The position numbers were made by a program, and so were the translations under genes. Below, piece by piece: positions 20,100-28,781 of a stretch of DNA of 64,000 nt. This DNA is from JAUXFS01 sp050329575 (GTDB lineage Bacteria > Pseudomonadota > Alphaproteobacteria > Rhodospirillales > Defluviicoccaceae): contig JBHJOP010000042.1 of NCBI GenBank assembly GCA_050329575.1, positions 1-64,000 on the forward strand, written 5' to 3'. Each line of letters opens with the position of its first letter. Position 1 is the stretch's first letter. The notes beneath the pieces are model-generated. The model saw only the letters and a program-made list of their open reading frames with translations, ran no database searches and was not told the DNA's origin.

Positions 20100-21911
20100 A
20101 TGGCAGGAGAGAGACCGACGGTGCAGCTGACCGCAACGACCAACAGCGGCCTCGCGCCGCGACTCGCCGATTTCGAGACGTTGACGGACGGCCTCGACTA
20201 CGCGGCGAAGGGTGAGACCGGATACTGTTTCTTCTCGACCCGCGGCGACCCGGCGCACGCGCTGCCCTATGCCGAACTGCGCGAGCGGGCAATCGATCTC
20301 GCCCATCGCCTGAGCGCGAGCGGACTCGAACGGGGCAGCCGATTCGCGATCATCGCCGAGACCAACCCGGAGTTCGCGGTCTTCTTCTTCGCCTGCCAGT
20401 ACGCCGGGCTGATCCCGGTGCCGCTGCCGCTCAGCATCAATCTCGGCGGCCACGACACCCACGTCGCCCGGTTGCGCGGCATGCTGTCGGCGGCCCGGCC
20501 GGCGGCGGCGATGGCGTCGGCGGATCTCGTCGGATCGCTCCGCGAGGCCGCCGAGGGACTCGGCGTCGCGATGCTGGGAACGCCCGACGCGTTCCGGAAC
20601 CTGAGCGGCCACGGCGGCGTGCTGCGTCCGTTCGACCGCGACGCGCCCTGCTATATCCAGTACTCGTCCGGCAGCACCAGCCAGCCGCGCGGCGTGCTGG
20701 TGACCCAGAAGGCGATCACCAGCAACGCCCGCGCCATCGGTCGCCACGGACTGGGATTGCGGCCCGGCGACCGCGCCACCTCGTGGCTGCCGCTCTACCA
20801 CGACATGGGCCTGGTCGGGTTCTGCCTGACGCCGATGCTGACCCAGGTCTCGGTCGACTACCTGGCGACGACCACGTTCGCGTTGCGTCCGCGCACCTGG
20901 CTCAAGGTCATCTCCGAGACCGGCGGCACCATCTCCTTCAGCCCGACGTTCGGCTACGAGCTGTGCCTGAAGCGGGGGGCCAAGGGCGGCGGCGACTTCG
21001 ATCTCTCGTCGTGGCGGATCGCCGGGATCGGTGGCGAGATGGTGCGGGCCAAGGTTCTCGACGAGTTCGCCGCCACCTTCGCCGAGGCCGGCTTCGATGC
21101 CCGGGCGTTCGTGCCCAGCTACGGCCTCGCCGAGGCGACGCTGGCGGTCAGCTTCCGGCCGATCGGCGAGGGGCTGCGGGTCGACCAGGTCGACCGCGAG
21201 GTCTACGAGCGGACCGGCCGCGCAGTGACGGCGCCGCGGAACGGCCACGCGCCCGCCCAGGTGCGCTCGTTCGTCACCTGCGGACGGGTGCTGCCCGGCT
21301 ATGGCGTCGAGATCCGCGACGACCAGGGCCGGGGTCTTCCCGACCGCACCATCGGTCGCATCTGCATCAGCGGCCCCAGTCTGATGGACGGCTACTACCG
21401 CAATCCCGAGGCGACCCGCCAGGTGATGCTGGCCGACGGCTGGCTGGACACCGGCGACATGGGCTACCTGATCGACGGCGAACTGGTGGTCACCGGCCGC
21501 AAGAAGGACATGATCATCTGCAACGGCCGCAACATCTGGCCGCAGGACCTGGAGTGGGCGATCGAGAACGTCGCCGGGGTGCGCAGCGGCTGCGTCGCCG
21601 CCTTCTCGGTGGCCGACGGTGACGACGAGGAGCGGGTGGTGGTGGTGGCCGAGAGCTCGGTCGCCGAAGCCGCTAGGCAGGCCGACGTGATGCGCGAGAT
21701 CGCGGCGATCATCCACAAGTCCGCCGGGGTGCATTGCGAGGTGGTGCTGGTGCCGGCGCGGTCGCTGACCTACACCTCGTCGGGCAAGCTCAGCCGGTCG
21801 GCCGCGAAGGCCCGTTATCTCGAGGGGGCGATCCGTCCGGCGCCCCCCGTCCCGGACGCCTTCTCTCCCCACGACGGCGAAGACCGCCTCGCGGTCGCGG
21901 CCGGCGAATAG
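20100..21911 (+). CDS. fatty acyl-AMP / acyl-ACP ligase of the sphingolipid cluster (AasR-like)
   Basis: This 603-residue ANL-superfamily enzyme adenylates a fatty acid and probably loads it on the acyl carrier protein two genes downstream. Motifs: P-loop YSSGSTSQPRGV, the fatty acyl-AMP ligase-type WLPLYHDMGLVG, SYGLAEATLAVSF, GWLDTGDMGYL, and the C-terminal lysine region TSSGKLSRSAAK. In Caulobacter an equivalent enzyme (AasR) supplies acyl-ACP to serine palmitoyltransferase. The ATG at 20100 follows GAGGGTGGG; in-frame sequence upstream is arginine-rich. It is the first gene of a four-gene plus-strand operon. Confidence 0.88.
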   Translation: MAGERPTVQLTATTNSGLAPRLADFETLTDGLDYAAKGETGYCFFSTRGDPAHALPYAELRERAIDLAHRLSASGLERGSRFAIIAETNPEFAVFFFACQYAGLIPVPLPLSINLGGHDTHVARLRGMLSAARPAAAMASADLVGSLREAAEGLGVAMLGTPDAFRNLSGHGGVLRPFDRDAPCYIQYSSGSTSQPRGVLVTQKAITSNARAIGRHGLGLRPGDRATSWLPLYHDMGLVGFCLTPMLTQVSVDYLATTTFALRPRTWLKVISETGGTISFSPTFGYELCLKRGAKGGGDFDLSSWRIAGIGGEMVRAKVLDEFAATFAEAGFDARAFVPSYGLAEATLAVSFRPIGEGLRVDQVDREVYERTGRAVTAPRNGHAPAQVRSFVTCGRVLPGYGVEIRDDQGRGLPDRTIGRICISGPSLMDGYYRNPEATRQVMLADGWLDTGDMGYLIDGELVVTGRKKDMIICNGRNIWPQDLEWAIENVAGVRSGCVAAFSVADGDDEERVVVVAESSVAEAARQADVMREIAAIIHKSAGVHCEVVLVPARSLTYTSSGKLSRSAAKARYLEGAIRPAPPVPDAFSPHDGEDRLAVAAGE

Positions 21912-21931
21912 GCGCTCCCCACGAGCAGGCC

Positions 21932-22888
21932 GTGGCGCCGGGTCCCGAGGCGGGTGTCGTCGCGCTGACCGGGGCGAGCGGCTTCGTCGGCCAGGCGCTG
22001 GCGACCGCCCTCGTCCGGTGCGGCTGGCGGGTGCGTGCGCTCGCCCGCCGGCCGGAATCGGTCCCCGGGCCGCCGGGGGTCGAAGTCGTTCCCGGAGCGC
22101 TCGAGGACGCGGACAGTCTGCGACGGCTGGTCGCCGGGACGACCGCCGTGGTCCATTGCGCGGGCGCGGTCAAGGCCCGCCGCGCGGCCGACTTCTACGC
22201 GGTCAACGCGGCCGGAACCGCCCGCCTGGCGGCGGTCGCCGCCGAGCGTGACCCACCGCCCCGGCTGCTGGCGATCTCCTCGCTGGCCGCCCGCGAACCC
22301 GCGCTCGGTCCCTACGCCGACAGCAAGTCCCGGGCCGAGCGGGAACTGCGGCGGCATGCCCCGCGACTTCCCTACTGCATCGTCCGCCCGCCGGCCGTCT
22401 ACGGCCCCGGCGATCGGGCGACGCTGACCCTGTTTCGCCAACTGGCGCGCGGCTTCGCCATCGTTCCGGCGGGTAGAGACCGGCGGTTCTCGCTGATCTT
22501 CGTCGACGATCTGGCGGCCGCGGTGGTGCGGCTGCTGGATACGCCCCGATGGGGCGGGAGCCCCATCGAGCTCGACGACGGGCGCGAGGGCGGCTACGCG
22601 TGGCGAGAGATCGCAACGATCGCCGCCGAGGTGCTGGGCCGCCGGGTGCGCTGTATCGCGGTGCCGTTCCCCGTCGCGCTGGCGCCGGTCGCGCTCGCCG
22701 AGCGGCTCGCCGCCCTGGCGGGAGGGAGCCCGATGGTGACGACGGCCAAGCTCCGCGAACTGTTCCATCCGGACTGGGTCAGCGCCTCCCGCGCCGGGAC
22801 CCCGCTCGCCGACTGGCGACCGGCGACCGCCTTCAAAGAGGGTTTTGGACGTACGGTGCTATGGTATAAGCAGGCCCATTGGCTGTAG
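21932..22888 (+). CDS. NAD-dependent epimerase/dehydratase family protein, candidate ceramide reductase (CerR-like)
   Basis: This 318-residue short-chain dehydrogenase of the extended (epimerase, NDUFA9-like) type has TGASGFVG at the N-terminus and the catalytic YADSK (Tyr-x3-Lys). In Caulobacter an epimerase-family protein, CerR, reduces the 3-keto group of oxidised ceramide, and its gene also sits in the SPT cluster. Context (ligase before, ACP and SPT after) makes this role likely here. The start is GTG at 21932, 20 bases after the ligase stop, since no ATG is suitably placed; the Shine-Dalgarno is weak. Confidence 0.75.
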   Translation: MAPGPEAGVVALTGASGFVGQALATALVRCGWRVRALARRPESVPGPPGVEVVPGALEDADSLRRLVAGTTAVVHCAGAVKARRAADFYAVNAAGTARLAAVAAERDPPPRLLAISSLAAREPALGPYADSKSRAERELRRHAPRLPYCIVRPPAVYGPGDRATLTLFRQLARGFAIVPAGRDRRFSLIFVDDLAAAVVRLLDTPRWGGSPIELDDGREGGYAWREIATIAAEVLGRRVRCIAVPFPVALAPVALAERLAALAGGSPMVTTAKLRELFHPDWVSASRAGTPLADWRPATAFKEGFGRTVLWYKQAHWL

Positions 22889-22967
22889 CCGGGATCGGGC
22901 GCGCCTGTCGACGGCGAGGCCGCCCCGGCGGCGGGCGGCGGCGGGCGGGAACGGACTGCGGGGTGAC

Positions 22968-23219
22968 ATGGACAACAGCATCGACGCCGTGGTCGCGGAG
23001 CTCTGCGGCATGCTGCAACGATACAACAAGGGCGGCATCGACCTGACGGCGGCGACCGATCTCGGCTCCGAGCTCGAGATCGACTCGGTCGAGGTGATGG
23101 ACCTGATCATGGAGATCGAGGACAAGTACGATATCGACATCCCGATCAACCTCGTTTCCGACATCGAGCGCATCGGGGACCTGGCGAAGCTGGTGTGCTC
23201 GCGGATGGAAGGGCGCTGA
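22968..23219 (+). CDS. acyl carrier protein dedicated to sphingolipid synthesis
   Basis: This 83-residue acidic protein has the phosphopantetheine-attachment motif LEIDSVEVMDL, with Ser40 as the modified residue. It sits between the epimerase and serine palmitoyltransferase genes with two bases before the SPT start codon. Specialised ACPs encoded beside SPT deliver acyl-ACP instead of acyl-CoA in other bacteria. The ATG at 22968 follows GGGGTGAC. Confidence 0.9.
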   Translation: MDNSIDAVVAELCGMLQRYNKGGIDLTAATDLGSELEIDSVEVMDLIMEIEDKYDIDIPINLVSDIERIGDLAKLVCSRMEGR

Positions 23220-23221
23220 GC

Positions 23222-24445
23222 GTGGATATCTTCGACAAGTATGTTCTGGCGTCCGGGCGGCACGATCGGGTTCTCGAATTCGGTCGCGACCCGTTCAATC
23301 TGCGGATGGAGGACATCCGTTCGGCGACCGAGGCCGTGGTCAACGGCCGTCCGACGATCCTGGTCGGCACCAACAACTATCTCGGCATGACCTTCGATCC
23401 GGCGTGTGTCGAGGCGGCGATCGCGGCGATCCGCAGCTACGGCACCGGGACGACCGGATCGCGGATCGCCAACGGCACCTATGCGGCGCACCTCGAGCTC
23501 GAGCAGGCGCTGTGCCGGTTTCTGAAGCGGCGCTCGACCATGGTGTTCCCGACCGGATACCAGGCCAATCTCGGCATCCTCGCCGGCCTCGCCGGCCCCG
23601 CCGACACCATCTTTCTCGACGCCGACTCCCATGCCAGCATCTACGACGGCTGTCGCCTCAGCGGCGCGACGCTGGTCCGATTCCGGCACAACGACGCCAA
23701 CGATCTCGACAAGCGGCTGCGCCGGCTCGGCGACCAAGGCGGGTGCAAACTGATCGTCGTCGAGGGCATCTACAGCATGCTCGGCGACCGGGCTCCGCTG
23801 GTCGAGTTCGCCGCGGTCAAACGCCGGCACGGCGCCTACCTGCTGGTCGACGAAGCCCATTCGCTGGGCGTGCTCGGCGATCACGGCCGCGGGCTGGCCG
23901 AGGAACAGGGCGTCGAGGACGAGGTCGACTTCGTGGTCGGCACGTTCAGCAAGAGCCTGGGCGCGGTCGGCGGTTTCGGGGCGTCCAACCATCCCGGCTT
24001 CGAGGTGCTGCGCTTCTGCAGCCGTCCCTACATGTTCACCGCCTCGTCGTCCCCGTCCAACGTCGCCTCGGTGGCGGCGGCGGTGCGGCGCCTGGAGGAG
24101 CAGCCGGAGCTGCGCCGACGCCTGTGGGACAACGCGCGCGCCCTGCACGAGGGCCTGTCGCGGCTCGGCCTGGAGGTCGCCTCGCCGGAGAGCCCGGTCA
24201 TCGCGGTTCGCATGAGGGACGAGGAGGACGCCATCCGCGCCTGGAATCGGCTGCTCGAGAACGGCGTCTACGTCAATCTGGCGTTGCCGCCGGGAACGCC
24301 GAGCGGCTTCTGCCTGCTCCGGTGCAGCGTCTCGGCGGCGCACACGTCGGAACAGATCGGCGAGATCGTCAGGCGTTTCGAGGCGGTCGTCGACCCGCGC
24401 GACACGGCCTCGGAAGCGAAACGGGCGGCGGGCGCCGGCTCCTGA
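23222..24445 (+). CDS. spt: serine palmitoyltransferase (alpha-oxoamine synthase family)
   Basis: This 407-residue PLP enzyme condenses serine with an acyl thioester, the first committed step of sphingolipid synthesis. Counting from GTG 23222: stacking His137 (DADSHAS), Asp210 and His213 (DEAH), and the PLP lysine Lys244 (GTFSKSLG) are all present. The family also includes KBL and BioF. SPT is chosen because of the ACP, ligase, CerR-like gene and ceramide-modifying genes around it. The stop lies 18 bases from the convergent TAM41-like gene. Confidence 0.85.
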   Translation: MDIFDKYVLASGRHDRVLEFGRDPFNLRMEDIRSATEAVVNGRPTILVGTNNYLGMTFDPACVEAAIAAIRSYGTGTTGSRIANGTYAAHLELEQALCRFLKRRSTMVFPTGYQANLGILAGLAGPADTIFLDADSHASIYDGCRLSGATLVRFRHNDANDLDKRLRRLGDQGGCKLIVVEGIYSMLGDRAPLVEFAAVKRRHGAYLLVDEAHSLGVLGDHGRGLAEEQGVEDEVDFVVGTFSKSLGAVGGFGASNHPGFEVLRFCSRPYMFTASSSPSNVASVAAAVRRLEEQPELRRRLWDNARALHEGLSRLGLEVASPESPVIAVRMRDEEDAIRAWNRLLENGVYVNLALPPGTPSGFCLLRCSVSAAHTSEQIGEIVRRFEAVVDPRDTASEAKRAAGAGS

Positions 24446-24463
24446 CGCGCGGCGCGCCGGCGC

Positions 24464-25360
24464 TCAGCGGAACGCGCCCAGGCGGTAGAGGCGCCAGAAC
24501 ACGGTCGTCGCGGCGAGGATCGGGTGGCGGCGCTGCCACGGCGTCAGCGTGATCGAAACGCCCGAGTGCCGCTCGATCTTGAACATCAGGTAGGCGGCCC
24601 CGTTCTGGAAGGTGAACGCCGCCTTGATCAGGCGCAGCACCGACAGCGCCTTGCCGAGGGCGCGGCGGCGGCGCCAGCGGCCGGCGGTCCCTCGGTCGAT
24701 CGCCGGCTGCCGACCGTCCGGGATCGCCGCGATGCGGTCGTAGCGGGCGGCGTGGGTCCGGTAGAGCTCCGCCGCGCGGCCGGGCCGCTCCGCCCGCAGT
24801 TCGGTCCGGTAGGTCTCCGAGAACGCCCGCACCCACAGCTCCGGCGACTGGGCTTCGGCCGGCAGCAGCGGGCGAACCTCGTCGATCAGCGTCGAGACGG
24901 AGCGCGCGAGGGCGGCGACCACCCGTGCCCGGATGGCCGGGTCACGGACCCATGCGAGCACCACCGGCTGCGCGAAACGCGCCCAGAAGTAGGGGTGGAA
25001 GGTGTCCGCGGACACCAGACGCTCCAGGTGCGGCAGGCTGACGAGGGCATACTTGGCGCGCACGGTGCCACCGTCGAACGGTGCCTCCAGGTAGTAGACG
25101 TTGGGCGGCAGCAGCCGGTTGAGGATCCGCATCACCATCCCCTGGCCGCTGCCGCGGTAGTCGTCCGCGAGCAGGTAGAGATCGACCACCCGGCCGTCGA
25201 CCACCCCGTCGCGCAGGCAGCTGCCGTAGGCCAGCACCGCGGCGATCGCCGGCCCGTGCCGGTGGCGGGCCGCCTCCGCGACGGCGAGGACGGCTGCCGG
25301 CGGCGTCGCGTCGACCTCCGCGTCGATCAGTCGAACCAGCGTCTCGGATGGGAGATCCAC
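24464..25360 (-). CDS. TAM41-like nucleotidyltransferase, candidate ceramide-phosphate cytidylyltransferase
   Basis: This 298-residue protein resembles the Tam41/Mmp37 family, the mitochondrial CDP-diacylglycerol synthases: AYGSC at 44-48, a following acidic D60 (VVDLYLL), PPNVYYLEAP, KYALVSLPHLERL and a hydrophobic FWARFAQPVVLAWV block in the family order. The second acidic residue of the usual D-x-D appears to be Tyr62, so activity is uncertain. Its place directly after the lipid kinase gene (gap 10 bases) suggests it activates ceramide-1-phosphate as CDP-ceramide (inference). The GTG at 25360 has a strong GAGAGG site; an ATG at 25396 would overlap the kinase gene. Confidence 0.6.
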   Translation of the reverse strand: MDLPSETLVRLIDAEVDATPPAAVLAVAEAARHRHGPAIAAVLAYGSCLRDGVVDGRVVDLYLLADDYRGSGQGMVMRILNRLLPPNVYYLEAPFDGGTVRAKYALVSLPHLERLVSADTFHPYFWARFAQPVVLAWVRDPAIRARVVAALARSVSTLIDEVRPLLPAEAQSPELWVRAFSETYRTELRAERPGRAAELYRTHAARYDRIAAIPDGRQPAIDRGTAGRWRRRRALGKALSVLRLIKAAFTFQNGAAYLMFKIERHSGVSITLTPWQRRHPILAATTVFWRLYRLGAFR

Positions 25361-25370
25361 CGATCGCCTC

Positions 25371-26399
25371 TCAGAGTCGCACGAAATCGACTTCATCCTC
25401 GGCGCTGACGATCACCGGTCGGCCGTGCTCCGGCTCGAACATCTGGCCATCGAGGGTGAACGGGCAGGCCATCTCCAGGGCGATCCGCTTCGCGGCTTGG
25501 CTCTGGTAGGTATCGCCGGGAAGGCCGCGACGGGGAGGACCATACAGGATTCTGCGGGCGAAGCGCACCAAGTGTCGCGGCGGGTCGGCGATCGCGGTGA
25601 AGCGAACGGGGCCGCCGTCCTGGTTCCAGAACGGCCGCGATCCGAGGATCAGCCGGTCGAGGGTGGTGGCCAGCAACAGAAACAGCCGCCGCGGTTCGGC
25701 GGCGGCGGCGTCGATGGAGACCGCGATCGTCTCGCCGCGGAACGTCTCGCCGCGACCGCCGGAAACGAGCCAGCCGAGCAGCATGCCGGCCAGGGTGACG
25801 CCGGTGGCCCAGTCGGACTCCAGGCCGCGGGCGTGAACCCGGGTTCGGCAGACCTCGATGCCGCGGACGATCCCGGCGGTGCCGAAGAACATCCCGTACT
25901 GCGCCGGGTAGCCGGCCGCATGCTCGACCTTGAGAACGTGACGGCGGATCAGGCGGTGCGCGAGCGCCCCGCCGCGCGCCAGGTCGACGAGACCGCGAAG
26001 CGACCGGACGGCGCCACCGCGGGGTCCGACATCGGCTGCGGTCATGTTGGTCATGCCGCGCGGCAGCACCGCGAGCGGCGGGAGGGGCGAGAACGGCCGC
26101 GCCGAAAGCAGTTCCGTCAGCACCGCCTGAACGGTGCCGTCGCCGCCGTTGGTGACGATCAGCCCGACGCCGTCGCGGGCGAAGTCCTGCAACGCCTGCG
26201 GCAATCCGTCGACGCCGGCGAGGCGGGCATGCACCACTTCCGGAGCGTCCGCGATCGCCGCGTCGATCGCCGCCGTCCCGCGCCGGTTCTGCTGGCTGCG
26301 GATGTTGCTGATCAGACCGAGCCTGATCGCCGCCGTCGCCGGCCTCCCGGTCGTCGCGGGAGCTGTGGGCGGCGGGCCGGGGGGCACGGGGGTGGACAC
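25371..26399 (-). CDS. lipid kinase of the diacylglycerol-kinase family, candidate ceramide kinase (CerK/CpgB-like)
   Basis: This 342-residue DAGK-fold kinase has the nucleotide-binding NGGDGT at residues 84-89, then LPRGMTNMTA where most relatives have the GTANDF-type loop. In Caulobacter a homologous kinase in the same kind of cluster phosphorylates ceramide on the way to ceramide phosphoglycerate. The start is GTG at 26399, sharing one base with the lptG stop (TAGTG). The first 20 residues are Pro/Thr-rich. It is the next-to-last gene of the minus operon. Confidence 0.75.
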   Translation of the reverse strand: MSTPVPPGPPPTAPATTGRPATAAIRLGLISNIRSQQNRRGTAAIDAAIADAPEVVHARLAGVDGLPQALQDFARDGVGLIVTNGGDGTVQAVLTELLSARPFSPLPPLAVLPRGMTNMTAADVGPRGGAVRSLRGLVDLARGGALAHRLIRRHVLKVEHAAGYPAQYGMFFGTAGIVRGIEVCRTRVHARGLESDWATGVTLAGMLLGWLVSGGRGETFRGETIAVSIDAAAAEPRRLFLLLATTLDRLILGSRPFWNQDGGPVRFTAIADPPRHLVRFARRILYGPPRRGLPGDTYQSQAAKRIALEMACPFTLDGQMFEPEHGRPVIVSAEDEVDFVRL

Positions 26400-27469
26400 T
26401 ACCCTTCGTCGCGGACCAGGAGGCTGCCGATCACCGCGGTCAACACCAGCGCCGGGCTCCACGCCGATAGCCACGGCGGCACGAATCCCGCTTCTCCGAT
26501 CGCCAGGCTGACGCCGTCGAAGACGAAGAAGGCGAAGCCGATCGCCAGCGACGAGACCATCACCATCGCGAACGACCCGGTGCGGCGGAACCGCTGGGCG
26601 AGGGCAACGACGAGCGCGACCATCAGGAGCGGTGTCAGGGCCGAGGCGATGCGGTACTGAAACCATGTGCGGTAGAGGTGCGTCGGTCGCTGACCGTAGC
26701 CCTGGTTGTCGATCAGTCGACCGATGTCGGCGAGCGGCAGGTCCCGCAGATCCCGGGCGATCAGCGGCAGGTGCTCGACGTCGGGGAGGCCGTTCCAGTC
26801 GAGTTCCCCGAGCGAGGCGATCTGCGGCGGTTCGACCACCCGGCGGACCGTGTCGGAAAGGATCCATGTCTCACCCTCGCGGCGGGCGCTCCCCACGAAG
26901 AGGTGCTCGGACAACAGGCCGTCGGCGCCACGCCGGAAGATCTGCAGGTTCTCCAGTCGGCCCGACTTCGCCTGCTCGGTGGGGAACCGGACGATGTCCC
27001 GACCGCTGCGCAACCAGACGGCCTCGCTCGCGCCCTGCAGGATGCCTCTCTTCGCGAAGTCGCCGACCCCCCAGTCGTGCAGCCGTTCCAGGGTCGCCGG
27101 CACCGCCCGGTCGTTCAGCCCCAACTGGACGGCGGCGAGCAACAGGCCCGCCGGCAGCGTCGCACGCAACACCCCGACGGTGGACACGCCGCCGCCCCAG
27201 ACGGCGACCAGTTCGCTGTGGCGCAGCATGCTGGTGAGCGTGAGGAAGGCGGCGATCAGCGTGGCGATGGGGAGCATCCGCGACAGGATGTCCGGCAGCC
27301 GCAGAAGGCTGTAGTGGAGCAGCGCCGCGCGATCGCCGTCGCCGGCCCTCAGGATCCGATCACTCTGTTCCATCAGCTCGAAGGTCATCGCAAACCCCGC
27401 CATGCCGAACAGCAGTAGGGTGCAGGTGATCAGGACCCGACGACAGAGATACCGAGCGATGATGCTCAC
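26399..27469 (-). CDS. lptG: LptG-family permease (YjgP/YjgQ)
   Basis: This 356-residue inner-membrane protein has two hydrophobic segments at the N-terminus, a large periplasmic jellyroll-like domain (about residues 130-260) and three more segments at the C-terminus: the LptF/LptG layout. In LPS transport LptF and LptG form the channel of the LptB2FG ABC transporter. It overlaps lptF by ATGA and the lipid kinase by one base. Being embedded in a sphingolipid operon raises the possibility of a dedicated ceramide-lipid exporter; it may equally be the general LPS transporter. Confidence 0.85.
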   Translation of the reverse strand: MSIIARYLCRRVLITCTLLLFGMAGFAMTFELMEQSDRILRAGDGDRAALLHYSLLRLPDILSRMLPIATLIAAFLTLTSMLRHSELVAVWGGGVSTVGVLRATLPAGLLLAAVQLGLNDRAVPATLERLHDWGVGDFAKRGILQGASEAVWLRSGRDIVRFPTEQAKSGRLENLQIFRRGADGLLSEHLFVGSARREGETWILSDTVRRVVEPPQIASLGELDWNGLPDVEHLPLIARDLRDLPLADIGRLIDNQGYGQRPTHLYRTWFQYRIASALTPLLMVALVVALAQRFRRTGSFAMVMVSSLAIGFAFFVFDGVSLAIGEAGFVPPWLSAWSPALVLTAVIGSLLVRDEG

Positions 27470-28686
27470 GCGCCTTCCTTCTCCCGCGCCGGCCGGCGCG
27501 TGACGAGATCACGCACGCGGGCGACGGCATCGCCGACGGATCCGATCGACAGCGCACCCGGGACCCGGGTGGCGGACTGCCGAAACAACACCAGGGTGCC
27601 GGCGGCGAACACCAGGAAGGGCGTCCACAGCGCGATCACGGGGTCCACCAGCTCCGATTCCGCCATGTTCTCGAGCCGGTCGAGGACGTTGTGATAGATC
27701 AGCAACACCAGGAGCCCGACGACGATCCCTGACGAGCGGTCGCTGCGCCGCCGACCGAGCGCCAGCGGAATCGCCAGAAACGGCAGCAACGGCACCGACA
27801 GGATGCGGACGACCCGGCCGTGGAACTCGGCCAGCATATCGGACGTGCCGACATCGGGCGGCGGATCGACACGACGGTCCCACAGTTCGAACAGGGTGAA
27901 CTCCCGCTCGTCCTTGCCGCGTGGCCGGTAGAGCCGAGCGCCATCCAGGCCGAGGCCGGTGCGCAGTTCGTCGAAGCGCAGCACCGCCATCGAAGCGGGC
28001 GGTTTCACCTCGGCCTCGGTCGCGGTCGCCGCATGGGCGGGCAGCTCCAGACGCAGCCCGTCGTACAGTCGCAGCGACGGCCCCGTGGCACCGTCGATCT
28101 TCTCCACCCGACCGCCGCGGGCGGTCATCACCACTTGATTGCCGTCCTCCTTCTGCTCGAAGACGAAAACCTTGCTGAAGGACATGCCGTCGCGATCCAG
28201 ACCTTCGATCAGGAACGTCATGCCCTCGACGGCGGTGAACACGCGTGCCCGCAGAAAGGCCTGGACCGTCTCGTTGGTGAGCACCGCGATCATCGACTGG
28301 TAGGCATACCGACCGTAGGGCTTGAGGTGGCTGAACAGCGCCGCCGCGACCAGCATCGTCAGCAAGGCGATGTACACCGCCGGCCTCGCCAGCCGCTCCA
28401 GCCCGATACCCGCCGAATGGAAGGCGTCCAGTTCGCCATCCTGGCTCAGCCGGTTGAAGGCGATCAGGACGCCGAGGTAGAGACTGATCGGCAGTGCCAG
28501 CGTCAGGTAGTGGGGGACGAGATAGGCGAGGATCTCGAACACCACGCCGAGGGGGCCGTGGGAGCCGAGCATGAGGTCGAGCAGGCGCAGCATGCGCTCG
28601 ATCAGAAGCACGGCGAGCGCGATCAGCAGCGCCGCGGTCAGCGGGCGCAGGATCTGGCCGAGGAGATAGCGATCGCTGGTCGACAT
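27466..28686 (-). CDS. lptF: LptF-family permease (YjgP/YjgQ)
   Basis: This 406-residue partner of the LptG-like protein starts MSTSDRYLLGQILRPLTAALL, with TM segments near residues 15-35, 50-75, 95-120 and three near the C-terminus around a periplasmic domain. The ATG at 28686 is preceded by AGGAAGG; a longer frame upstream is arginine-rich shadow. No lptB, lptC or lptA gene is in the window, so the ATPase must come from elsewhere. Confidence 0.85.
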   Translation of the reverse strand: MSTSDRYLLGQILRPLTAALLIALAVLLIERMLRLLDLMLGSHGPLGVVFEILAYLVPHYLTLALPISLYLGVLIAFNRLSQDGELDAFHSAGIGLERLARPAVYIALLTMLVAAALFSHLKPYGRYAYQSMIAVLTNETVQAFLRARVFTAVEGMTFLIEGLDRDGMSFSKVFVFEQKEDGNQVVMTARGGRVEKIDGATGPSLRLYDGLRLELPAHAATATEAEVKPPASMAVLRFDELRTGLGLDGARLYRPRGKDEREFTLFELWDRRVDPPPDVGTSDMLAEFHGRVVRILSVPLLPFLAIPLALGRRRSDRSSGIVVGLLVLLIYHNVLDRLENMAESELVDPVIALWTPFLVFAAGTLVLFRQSATRVPGALSIGSVGDAVARVRDLVTRRPAREKEGA

Positions 28687-28781
28687 GCCCCTTCCTGCGG
28701 CGATCTGGCGCCCGAACGCCGCACTCATACTCCTCCATGCCCGACGGTTCCAGATCCCGGCACGCCGTCGTCGATCCGCGA

